Shown: positions 37,818 to 45,940 of the stretch, piece after piece | Layout of the letters: each line of letters begins with the position of its first letter | Position numbering within the stretch: position 1 is the first letter of the stretch | NCBI GenBank assembly: GCA_902619825.1 | Contig: CACNFT010000002.1 | Span: forward strand, 1-64,000 | DNA: 64,000 nt | From: an uncultured Candidatus Actinomarina sp. | GTDB taxonomy: Bacteria; Actinomycetota; Acidimicrobiia; Actinomarinales; Actinomarinaceae | Reading direction: 5' to 3' | Made by a program: the position numbers and the translations under genes | Notes under the pieces: model-generated | Database searches by the model: none | What the model was told of the DNA's origin: nothing | Seen by the model: the letters and a program-made list of their open reading frames with translations, nothing else

Positions 37818-39123
37818 CAGCCCATTCCTCAGGTGTAATTCTTAATTTTTCTGGTTCAGTTCTCATCAATAGTACAAATCCAACCACAAATACCAATGAA
37901 ATTACTTGAAGAGAATTTCTACCAGAACCTGTAGATTGGCTTACAGCTGCATAGATCAATGGACCCCACATTGCGGCAAATTTTGAGATTACTGAGAAGA
38001 AACCCATAAATTCTGACTGTGCATTATCTGGAATCATCATTGCATACATACTTCTACTCAATGCTTGAATCCCACCCATTCCTAATCCTATAATTGTGCC
38101 CAGTCCAATTACTGGTAAAAGTTGTTCCTCTGGTAAGAAAGCTCCACCATTTCCAGCTAAGAAAAACAAAACAATACAACCTAAGACTGTCTTTTTTGGA
38201 CCTATAGAGTTAGAAACTCTACCTGCAATTACTGCTCCTAAAAATGCTACAAATTGAACGATTACAAACACTATTAATACATCCTGTGTTGTAAGTTTTA
38301 GTACTGAAACACTAAATACACCTGCCATATTAATTATTGTTTGGGCTCCATCCCAATAAAACATATAAGCAATTAAAAATGTAAGCAATTGAGGAAATCT
38401 TCTTACTTTTCTTAAGGTTTCTCTGACACTGTTCCACCCGGCATTAAAGTAAGTCACACCAGGCTCTAAATCTTTGGGAGATTCATCAACTTCTATTCTT
38501 GAAAAACTGAAGTACGAAAATCCTGCCCACCAAATTCCTGCTGTTGCAATTGCAATTCTTGTAGCTAATCCTGTATCAATACCCAATAAATCTGGACCAA
38601 ATAAAACAATCACAAAAGCAAATATTAGTTGAAGACCACCGCCAATATAACCCAGCGCATATCCTCTTGTAGATACCTGATCAATTGTATCTTCTGTTGT
38701 TATATCACGAAGCAAACCATCATTAAATACAAGTGAACCTACAAATCCAAATTGTGCTCCAAGATAAAGAAAAAGTGTAAGCCAAACATCTCCGGCAGTA
38801 AGAAAAAACATTACTGTTGCAAAAACTGAACCACCATAAGCAAAAATTCTAAGAAACTTCATTTTTGAGCCTGACATATCTGCCATTGCACCAAATACAG
38901 GCATTATTAAAAAGAATATAAATATTACAATTCCGGTTGCATAACCCCATATTTCATCTGCTAAATAGTTAGTACCGCCGAAATTCCATCCATCTTCTCC
39001 CACAACTACTGCAGCAAAATATGCTGGCATTAAAGCACCAACTGTAGTGGTTGAATAAGCTGAATTTGCCCAATCATACATTGCCCATCCAAAAACAGTT
39101 CTTTTATTATTTTTTACCGTCAT
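37810..39123 (-). CDS. MFS transporter, UMF1/Atg22-like family (copy 2)
   Basis: A 437-residue relative of the permease at 34507, with the family start FGWAMYDWANSAYSTTTVG and the loop MPVFGAMADMSGSKMKFL, about twelve membrane segments and a QALSRSMYAMMIP segment near residue 345. The two copies are clearly different in sequence, so this is an old duplication or two separate subfamilies. The substrate is not known. A well-formed ribosome site (AAGGAG) stands before the start on the minus strand. Confidence 0.87.
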   Translation of the reverse strand: MTVKNNKRTVFGWAMYDWANSAYSTTTVGALMPAYFAAVVVGEDGWNFGGTNYLADEIWGYATGIVIFIFFLIMPVFGAMADMSGSKMKFLRIFAYGGSVFATVMFFLTAGDVWLTLFLYLGAQFGFVGSLVFNDGLLRDITTEDTIDQVSTRGYALGYIGGGLQLIFAFVIVLFGPDLLGIDTGLATRIAIATAGIWWAGFSYFSFSRIEVDESPKDLEPGVTYFNAGWNSVRETLRKVRRFPQLLTFLIAYMFYWDGAQTIINMAGVFSVSVLKLTTQDVLIVFVIVQFVAFLGAVIAGRVSNSIGPKKTVLGCIVLFFLAGNGGAFLPEEQLLPVIGLGTIIGLGMGGIQALSRSMYAMMIPDNAQSEFMGFFSVISKFAAMWGPLIYAAVSQSTGSGRNSLQVISLVFVVGFVLLMRTEPEKLRITPEEWAAS

Positions 39124-39226
39124 ATAACTCCTTAAATATGACTTTAATCAAAATATTTCTCGGATGGAGCTTCCATGGTAAAAATAAATAAAAAAGTTGA
39201 TTATTCTCCTTCAGAGGAAAAAATTT

Positions 39227-40318
39227 ATGGGATTTAAGTGTGGAATTGTTGGATTACCTAATGTTGGAAAATCTACTTTATTTAATGCACTTACCCAAGC
39301 AGATATAGAATCCGAGAATTATCCATTTTGTACAATCGAACCAAATGTAGGTATTGTTCAATTATCTGACAGTAGGCTTAATAATTTAGCAGATATCGTA
39401 AATCCAAAAAAAATAATTCCAACAGTTATCGAATTTGTTGATATTGCTGGTTTAGTTGAAGGTGCCTCAAAGGGAGAGGGACTTGGAAATCAGTTTTTAG
39501 CAAATATTCGAGAAACTGACGCAATCATACATCTAGTTCGCGCATTTGAAAATGAAGATATTGTTCACGTATCTGGAAAAGTGTCTCCACTTGATGACAT
39601 AGAGATCATTAACACAGAACTTATTTTGTCCGACCTCAGTACTCTCGAAAAGCTTTATGATAAAGCGATAAAAAACTCTAAATCAGGAAAAGAAGATGAA
39701 TTAGTAATAAAAAATTTGCTTGAGAAAATAATCCCTACACTTGAAGAGGGCAATAATCTCAGAAATCATAATTTTAGTGATAGCGAAATAAAAATTCTAA
39801 AGAGCTTTCAATTACTTACTACTAAACCAGTATTGTATGTAGCAAATGTAAATGATGATGGATTTGAAAATAATCCACATCTTGAAAGCATTCTAAATTA
39901 TGCAAAAAAAGACAATTCTGAAGTTGTAGTTATATGCGCAAACATTGAAGAACAAATATCTAAATTAGAAATTGAAGAAAAGATGGAGTATCTGATAGAA
40001 ATGGGTCAAAAAGAATCTGGATTAGATAAGCTTGCAAAAGCAGGTTATCAACTCTTGGGTCTTCAAACTTTTTTTACTGCAGGTCCACAAGAAGTTAGAG
40101 GGTGGACGATAAATATTGGAGATAAGGCTCCAAGAGCTGCTGGTAAAATTCACGGTGATTTTGAGAAAGGATTTATACGTGCTGAGACAATAAGTTATGA
40201 AGATTACATATCAAACAATGGAGAAAAAGGAGCCAAAGAAGCTGGCAAACTTAGGTCCGAAGGAAAAGATTATATTGTACAAGATGGAGACGTAATGCAC
40301 TTTCTTTTTAATAATTAA
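39227..40318 (+). CDS. ychF: redox-regulated ATPase YchF (Obg family)
   Basis: A 363-residue P-loop NTPase: [20 protein letters not shown] (G1), [20 protein letters not shown] (G3), a degenerate G4 in which ATP is preferred, and the C-terminal TGS domain with [10 protein letters not shown] and MHFLFNN end. It binds ribosomes. The ATG at 39227 gives the standard length and has an AGAGGA ribosome site; an earlier ATG at 39197 adds ten residues not seen in the family. Confidence 0.95.
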   Translation: MGFKCGIVGLPNVGKSTLFNALTQADIESENYPFCTIEPNVGIVQLSDSRLNNLADIVNPKKIIPTVIEFVDIAGLVEGASKGEGLGNQFLANIRETDAIIHLVRAFENEDIVHVSGKVSPLDDIEIINTELILSDLSTLEKLYDKAIKNSKSGKEDELVIKNLLEKIIPTLEEGNNLRNHNFSDSEIKILKSFQLLTTKPVLYVANVNDDGFENNPHLESILNYAKKDNSEVVVICANIEEQISKLEIEEKMEYLIEMGQKESGLDKLAKAGYQLLGLQTFFTAGPQEVRGWTINIGDKAPRAAGKIHGDFEKGFIRAETISYEDYISNNGEKGAKEAGKLRSEGKDYIVQDGDVMHFLFNN

Positions 40319-40332
40319 AAAGGGAGAACTTA

Positions 40333-40375
40333 ACTTTAAAAGTAAAAAACCTAATGAAATAGGGCTTTATTTTTC
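40333..40375 (+). terminator. weak hairpin after ychF
   Basis: An AT-rich inverted repeat built on CCTA/TAGG, around ATGAAA, with flanking A and T runs, ends in TTTATTTTT. It is short (4 GC-containing pairs extended by A-T pairs), so termination is only probable. The rest of this 113-bp spacer (40319-40431) shows a TAGCAT box at 40417-40422 before the next gene and nothing else. Confidence 0.4.
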
Positions 40376-40431
40376 AACAAGTTTTTAAAAGTAGTCCTTT
40401 ATCAAAATCAGATTTATAGCATAATAAGCAC

Positions 40432-41838
40432 GTGAAAGTAATTATCGTAGGCGCTCATGGTGAGGCACGCCAACTCATTAATAGAATTAGCACAGGCTGG
40501 AACATCTCTGTTATAGATATGGATCAAGAAAAACTTAGGAATTTTAATCCAAATAGGCAAATAGAAAAATATCAAGGAGATGGGACTTCAACCCTTGTTT
40601 TGAAAAAAGCAGGTATTGAAAATGCAAGTGCTTTAGTAACACTAACTAATGATGATGAAGTGAATTTGGAAATTTTAAAAATTGCAAAACAAAATAATAT
40701 TTACAGGTTATCTTCAATTGTTAATGAAGATAAAAATTCTCAGCAATACAAGGATTTAGATGTTGAGGTTGTAGACCCAGATGTATTAATAGGAAGAAGA
40801 TTAGAACACATACTTGAACCAAGAAGAGTAGTCTCCCAGGCATTTGCTGGTGGTAGAGCAGAGGCGATTGAACTTGAAATTAACTCAGATAGTCCTGCAA
40901 GAGGAAAAAAACTAAAAGATATAGGTTCTGATTTTTTTATAGTTGGAGCACTGTTAAGAAAAGGAAATGTTGTTATTCCTCATGGTGATACTGAGCTTGA
41001 GACGGGTGATCTTGTAACAATAGTTTTACAATCAGGAGCTTTCTCAAATGTTGTAAATTTATTTTCTGGTTCTGAATCAAGATTTCCACTTGAGTTTGGT
41101 AAAAATGTTGCCGTATTCCTAAAGAATGAAGATGAATTAAAAAATCTTTCTGAAGCAGAATATTTCATTAGAAATACAAAAGCAGATAAATTAGAAATTC
41201 TAACCTCAGGTGATATATTTCCTGATCAAAAGGAAGATCAAACAGATACATATAAAGCGATCATGAAGGATCAAGATTTTGAATTATATAATGTACAAAA
41301 ATCTTTACTTAAAGAAATTGAGAGCAATAAAGATTCATTCTCTATAGGAACTATATTGATACCATTTGATGAAAAAGAAATTACAAAATCAAAATTAAAA
41401 ACATATATTAATTTTTCAAATAAAAACAGTATTCCTTTGTTGTTTTCGAGATCTTCATTCCCATATAAAAAAATAGGAATACTTGTCAGTGATGATTTTA
41501 GTGATAATAGTCCTGTCAATGTAGCATTTGATTTAGCCTCAGCTTTATCTGCAGATGTTACAGCTTTAAACATATCTCAACCAAAGTTTCTTCAACCAGA
41601 ACATACATCAACATCAAATAAAAACACAGAAAGAATTCAAGATTTAGCATTATCTAATGAAGTACAGTGTGAGATTGTCAATGCTGAAGGAAATGAAGCA
41701 AAAGTCTTTTCTTCTTTCACGGATAAAATTGATCTTTCAATTGTTAGTCAAACTAGTCAGTCCAATTGGCAAGGTAAAAAGATTGCAGAGTTTATTCTTC
41801 AGAATGCAAAATCTTCAGTTTTATATATACCTAATTAA
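40432..41838 (+). CDS. TrkA-type regulator with RCK_N, RCK_C and universal-stress-like domains
   Basis: A 468-residue cytosolic protein. Residues 1-120 form a Rossmann RCK_N domain with VIIVGAHGEARQLINRI (the usual GxGxxG is GAHGEA); an RCK_C domain follows at about 140-205 (LEHILEPRRVVSQAF, GKKLKDIGSDFFIVGALLRK). From about 335 the sequence resembles a universal stress protein: IGILVSDDFSDNSPVNVAFD and an end with SSVLYIPN. It starts with GTG and is coupled by TAATG to an antiporter gene, which it probably gates in response to nucleotide or NADH. Confidence 0.8.
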   Translation: MKVIIVGAHGEARQLINRISTGWNISVIDMDQEKLRNFNPNRQIEKYQGDGTSTLVLKKAGIENASALVTLTNDDEVNLEILKIAKQNNIYRLSSIVNEDKNSQQYKDLDVEVVDPDVLIGRRLEHILEPRRVVSQAFAGGRAEAIELEINSDSPARGKKLKDIGSDFFIVGALLRKGNVVIPHGDTELETGDLVTIVLQSGAFSNVVNLFSGSESRFPLEFGKNVAVFLKNEDELKNLSEAEYFIRNTKADKLEILTSGDIFPDQKEDQTDTYKAIMKDQDFELYNVQKSLLKEIESNKDSFSIGTILIPFDEKEITKSKLKTYINFSNKNSIPLLFSRSSFPYKKIGILVSDDFSDNSPVNVAFDLASALSADVTALNISQPKFLQPEHTSTSNKNTERIQDLALSNEVQCEIVNAEGNEAKVFSSFTDKIDLSIVSQTSQSNWQGKKIAEFILQNAKSSVLYIPN

Positions 41839-42992
41839 TGGAAAACTTTGACGCTTTATCTCTTGTAATTATTTCTTTAGGTGCTTTTTTATTGCCACTT
41901 ATTGCACAAAGAATAAGCATTCCAAGTATCGTTTTAGAAATTGCATATGGAATACTAGTTGGGCCAGTTTTGGGAATAGTCAAGATTTCAGAATTTATAT
42001 CTGGGTTGGCAATATTTGGATTTATGTTGTTAATGTTTCTGTCTGGGTTTGAAATTGAACTAGACACATTCAGAGAAAAAGGTTTGAAAACTTTATCGAT
42101 ACCTCTTGCAATCTATGTTGCTACTGTTGCAACATCTTTCTATTTGATAATTACTTTAGATTATCCAATATTTTTGGCACTTGTACTTTGTACTACAAGT
42201 GTTGATATTGTTATAACTGTCTTGAGAAGCGATGATACGATCAAAACTAATTATGGTCAGTCACTTTTTATGTCTGCTTTGATAGCTGACATATTTACTT
42301 TGATTGGAGTAACAGTTTTTGCATCTTTACAACACTCTGAAGGATTTTCTATATCTAACTTAAATGTCATTTTGTATTTCTTAATTGTAATTTTAATTCT
42401 TAGAATTATTCGAAGGGTTGCTTGGTGGAACCCACAAATATTTTCCAGAATGTTTGATGGTAATGACCCAGAGGAGATGGGCATTAGAAGCTCAATAGCT
42501 TTAATGCTGACTTTAGTTGGTGTTGCTGTGTTGTTCGATATTGAATATATCTTAGGTGCTTTTCTTGCAGGAACTTTATTTGCCTTTACTTTTCCAAATA
42601 GAGGAAGTTTAGAAAACAGCCTGAAAGGTTTTTCCTATGGATTCCTCATTCCAATATTCTTTATAAATATTGGATTAAATTACGATATTGAAGTTTTTAA
42701 AAATACAGAATTTTATATTCAGGTGTTGAGTCTTTTAGGAATTGCACTCATTGTTAAAATTGTGCCCTCACTATTTCTTATATTTTCAAAAATAAAATTT
42801 AGACAATTAGTAGCTGGCGGTTTTTTATTAGCTGCAAGATTTAGCTTAATTATTGCTATGGCTGAGATTGGTGTAGAACTGGAACTTATTTCAAAAGCGT
42901 TGGAGCAGCAAATTATATTGCTTGCTGTACTAACTGCAACAATCTCACCAATTTTCTATAGAATTTTTTCTCCAAAATCGACAGAGGCTTAA
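41838..42992 (+). CDS. cation:proton antiporter (CPA2 / KefB-like membrane part)
   Basis: A 384-residue membrane protein with about eleven to twelve helices and the Na+/H+ exchanger pattern: LPLIAQRISIPSIVLEIAYG, FLSGFEIELDTFREKG, and a core helix with TSVDIVITVLRS. KefB/C carry their own C-terminal RCK domain; here that part is missing and the separate RCK protein just upstream would supply it. The transported ion (K+ or Na+) is not determined. A TTG-initiated popT gene starts one base after its stop. Confidence 0.87.
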   Translation: MENFDALSLVIISLGAFLLPLIAQRISIPSIVLEIAYGILVGPVLGIVKISEFISGLAIFGFMLLMFLSGFEIELDTFREKGLKTLSIPLAIYVATVATSFYLIITLDYPIFLALVLCTTSVDIVITVLRSDDTIKTNYGQSLFMSALIADIFTLIGVTVFASLQHSEGFSISNLNVILYFLIVILILRIIRRVAWWNPQIFSRMFDGNDPEEMGIRSSIALMLTLVGVAVLFDIEYILGAFLAGTLFAFTFPNRGSLENSLKGFSYGFLIPIFFINIGLNYDIEVFKNTEFYIQVLSLLGIALIVKIVPSLFLIFSKIKFRQLVAGGFLLAARFSLIIAMAEIGVELELISKALEQQIILLAVLTATISPIFYRIFSPKSTEA

Positions 42993-42993
42993 A

Positions 42994-43905
42994 TTGAAAG
43001 AGAGAATTGGTCTTTTCTTTAAAGGTGTTGCGATGGGCGCTGCAGATATTGTTCCAGGTGTTTCTGGAGGAACTATTGCTCTTATAACAGGTATTTATGA
43101 GGAGCTTATTGAATCAATTAAAAATATTAATTTTTCTTTATTTCAGACACTATTTAAAACTGGCGTTAAAGATTTTTGGAAAAAACTAAATGGTAATTTT
43201 CTTTTAACGATTTATCTAGGAATAACAGCAGCTGTTTTTTTGTTAGCTAATTTAATTAGTTATTTACTTTCTAATCATGAATATAAGATTTGGGGATTAT
43301 TTTTTGGATTAGTACTTGCATCAGCCTTTATGATTCTTAATCAAGTTGAAAAACTTACAAATAAAAATTTTGTTTTCCTAGTTATAGGAATAGTTGTTGC
43401 AGGACTTATTTCATTTCTTTCTCCAGCTTCAACTCCAGAAACACCTATTTTTGTATTTTTATCAGGCTCTATAGCAATCACCGCAACTATTCTCCCAGGA
43501 ATAAGTGGTTCGTTTATTTTGTTACTTCTTTCAAAGTATGAATTTATTATTAATGCAATTAAAAGTTTTGATTTACAAATTTTGTCAATCTTTGCTCTTG
43601 GTTGTATTTTAGGCTTAATTATTTTTAGTAGAGTTTTATCATTTATGTTTACAAATTTTAAGAATGAAATATTATCTCTACTTTCCGGATTTCTTATTGG
43701 CTCTCTTATAAAGATATGGCCATTTAGAAATGTTCTTGAATCAAGAGTAAACAGTGAAGGTCAATTAGAGGCGGTTGTAACAAGACCTGAACTACCAAAC
43801 GCTACCAATGTTGAAGAAATTATATTCTTTATTGTTTTTACAATATTTGGATATGTAATAATCAATTTTTTACAAAAGAAATCTTTAGAAGATAATAAAG
43901 AATAG
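42994..43905 (+). CDS. popT: DUF368 (PopT) undecaprenyl-phosphate translocase family protein
   Basis: A 303-residue polytopic protein. The family signature GVAMGAADIVPGVSGGTIALITGIYEELI lies near the start (quoted in parts: VAMGAADIVPGVSGGTIAL then ITGIYEE), and a second half-repeat reads ATILPGISGSFILLLLSKYE. DUF368 proteins were reported in 2022 to recycle undecaprenyl phosphate across the membrane for cell-wall synthesis. About eight hydrophobic helices. It begins with TTG, one base after the antiporter stop. Confidence 0.85.
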   Translation: MKERIGLFFKGVAMGAADIVPGVSGGTIALITGIYEELIESIKNINFSLFQTLFKTGVKDFWKKLNGNFLLTIYLGITAAVFLLANLISYLLSNHEYKIWGLFFGLVLASAFMILNQVEKLTNKNFVFLVIGIVVAGLISFLSPASTPETPIFVFLSGSIAITATILPGISGSFILLLLSKYEFIINAIKSFDLQILSIFALGCILGLIIFSRVLSFMFTNFKNEILSLLSGFLIGSLIKIWPFRNVLESRVNSEGQLEAVVTRPELPNATNVEEIIFFIVFTIFGYVIINFLQKKSLEDNKE

Positions 43906-43924
43906 ATTAAGTTAAAATTAAATT

Positions 43925-44062
43925 ATGAGATTAGGACTACCTGAATTACTTATAATTTTATCGATTTTATTGTTACTTTTTGGAGCAAAGAGACTCCCGG
44001 GTTTGGCAAGATCCTTAGGTAAATCAACTAGAGAGTTTAAAACTGGTCTAGAAGAAGAATAA
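43925..44062 (+). CDS. tatA: very short TatA-family twin-arginine translocase subunit (45 aa)
   Basis: An open frame ATG 43925 to TAA 44060-44062 encodes an N-terminal membrane helix LGLPELLIILSILLLLFGA, the hinge KRLPGLARSLGKSTREFK and an end GLEEE. This is a complete TatA pattern (FG hinge, amphipathic helix) without the long charged tail of most members (60-90 aa). It forms pores for folded proteins. It lies 2 bp before a cytochrome c gene and follows popT; tatC is not in the window. Confidence 0.85.
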   Translation: MRLGLPELLIILSILLLLFGAKRLPGLARSLGKSTREFKTGLEEE

Positions 44063-44064
44063 GC

Positions 44065-44352
44065 ATGAAAAAAGCAATCGTATTGTTTCTTTTTTTATTT
44101 ATTGCGTGTGGAGCTCAAGAAACTGTAGAGCTTACGACTGGTAAAGAGATTTACACAGCAAGATGTTCAGCTTGCCACCAAGAAGATTTCTCAGGTAGAG
44201 TAGGACCGAGTCTTAAAATGGCAAACGTACTTAAAAAACCCGATTCATATTGGCTTCAAACTATTTTAAAAGGAAAAGGGTCTATGCCTGCAGTTCGAAT
44301 TACAGAAGAACAAGCTCAAATCGTAATTGATTATATAAGAGAGAGTAACTAA
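44065..44352 (+). CDS. small lipoprotein cytochrome c
   Basis: A 95-residue c-type monohaem protein. The signal peptide ends at lipobox FIAC (Cys15), so it would be lipid-anchored outside. The haem site is CSACH (Cys34, Cys37, His38), and Met74 in GKGSMPAVRI is the likely axial ligand. It resembles the short cytochrome c domains that pass electrons to oxidases. It is preceded by tatA (2 bp), which may be a chance of operon packing, since cytochromes c use Sec. Its stop overlaps that of malQ by 4 bp. Confidence 0.9.
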   Translation: MKKAIVLFLFLFIACGAQETVELTTGKEIYTARCSACHQEDFSGRVGPSLKMANVLKKPDSYWLQTILKGKGSMPAVRITEEQAQIVIDYIRESN

Positions 44353-45887
44353 GCCCTATTTGTTGCTTTATTAAGTGTTTTAAGATCTTCCTTAACTGGC
44401 TCTAAATTTTTCAAATTTTCAAGTCTCCATATCCAGTTGTTTTCTGATGTTCCAGGAATATTAAAACGTGCTTTAGAATCCAGTTTTAATAAATCTTGAG
44501 TTGTTGTAATTGCTAATTGGGAATTAGACTCCCAAACTAAAGCAATGAAATCCCAAACATCATTGTTAAAAGAATTTTTTAGGGTTTTGGTATATCCTTT
44601 GTAATTTTCATATTTTGACTCATTAACTTCATCAAACCACTCTTGAGTTGTAGGACTGTCATGAGTTCCTGTGTAAGCTGCTAGATTATAATCCCATTCA
44701 ACTGGATGAGTTTCCTCAAAATAATCATCAGAAGCTTCCTCAAATAAAGTTGCTTTATCTATGATTTCTGAATCTCCTTGAAATGGTAGGTCATCAACAT
44801 CATCAGGTATTCTTTGTTGAAGCACCTTCATACCTGGTATGTTGTATTTAGTTAATATCTCTTTCGTTTCTTTTAAAATTACACCAAGATCTTCAGCAAG
44901 TAATTTCGTTAAATCAACATCTTGAGAAATAGATTCAAAAAAGTCATGTCGAGGCCCCTCTCTCCAGTGCCCATTAAGTGCAGATTCTCCTGTCGGAATT
45001 GCCCAGAATTTAAAGAATCCTACGAAATGATCAACTCTTAAATAATCGTAAAGATCTAGAGATTTGTTTAACTTTTCTTTCCAGTATTTAAAGTTGCTAG
45101 ATTTATGGTTATCCCATTTATATAAAGCATTACCCCATACCTGTCCTTGTTGGTTAAAACTATCAGGAACTGCACCAGAAATAAATTCCATTTCACCACT
45201 TTGGTCTAACTCAAAAATTTCTTTATTTAACCATACATCTGCTGAATCATGGTTAACATAAATTGGAATATCACCAAGAATACTTATTTTTTTTTCATTG
45301 GCATATTTTTTTAAATCATTCCATTGTTTAAAGAATTCATATTGTGTAAAAATATGAAAATTCATTAAATGAGATTCATCTTTTAACAATTTTTCAAATA
45401 ATTTTTCACTATATTCGTTGTATTCGTTATCCCAACTAGTCCATACTGTTTGGTTAAGATCTTTTAATACTAAGAAAGTAATATGTTGTTTAATTAATTC
45501 TTCATTTAAAAAATTTGAATAAATTTCATCATCTGGATTTATAGTCTGAGATAAGTCTTTAAAGACTAAATCTTTGAAATCATATACTTTTTTATATTCA
45601 ACGTATTCTTTTGAGAAATTCTCTACATTATAATTCTTGTTATCAAAGCCATCCAATTGTTCAATATCAATTAAATATCTGTTTCCCAAAATTGATGACG
45701 GACTTGAATATGGTGAAAATTCATCAAGGCTAGTAAGTCCTAATGGAAGTACCTGCCATATATTTGTAGATGTTTCCTCTAGAAAATCTATAAACTCTTT
45801 CGATGTATTACCAAAATCACCAATTCCATACTTTGAAGGTAAAGCAGTTGGGTGCATTATTAATCCAGATGATTTTTTGATATCCAA
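44349..45887 (-). CDS. malQ: 4-alpha-glucanotransferase (amylomaltase)
   Basis: GH77 enzyme that transfers maltodextrin segments and frees glucose. Catalytic nucleophile Asp in YLRVDHFVGFFKFW, acid Glu in LLAEDLGVI, third Asp in YTGTHDSPTTQEW. The protein opens KKSSGLIMHPTALPSKYGIG like short bacterial MalQ. I start at the TTG at 45887 because an AAAGGA lies just before it and it fits the family; an ATG at 45938 would add 17 residues and leave only 2 bp to the divergent glycosidase gene. Confidence 0.9.
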   Translation of the reverse strand: MDIKKSSGLIMHPTALPSKYGIGDFGNTSKEFIDFLEETSTNIWQVLPLGLTSLDEFSPYSSPSSILGNRYLIDIEQLDGFDNKNYNVENFSKEYVEYKKVYDFKDLVFKDLSQTINPDDEIYSNFLNEELIKQHITFLVLKDLNQTVWTSWDNEYNEYSEKLFEKLLKDESHLMNFHIFTQYEFFKQWNDLKKYANEKKISILGDIPIYVNHDSADVWLNKEIFELDQSGEMEFISGAVPDSFNQQGQVWGNALYKWDNHKSSNFKYWKEKLNKSLDLYDYLRVDHFVGFFKFWAIPTGESALNGHWREGPRHDFFESISQDVDLTKLLAEDLGVILKETKEILTKYNIPGMKVLQQRIPDDVDDLPFQGDSEIIDKATLFEEASDDYFEETHPVEWDYNLAAYTGTHDSPTTQEWFDEVNESKYENYKGYTKTLKNSFNNDVWDFIALVWESNSQLAITTTQDLLKLDSKARFNIPGTSENNWIWRLENLKNLEPVKEDLKTLNKATNRA

Positions 45888-45940
45888 TTCAATCCTTTCA
45901 ACTAAAGTATATAGTACAATACTTATTCGGAAATACATTT

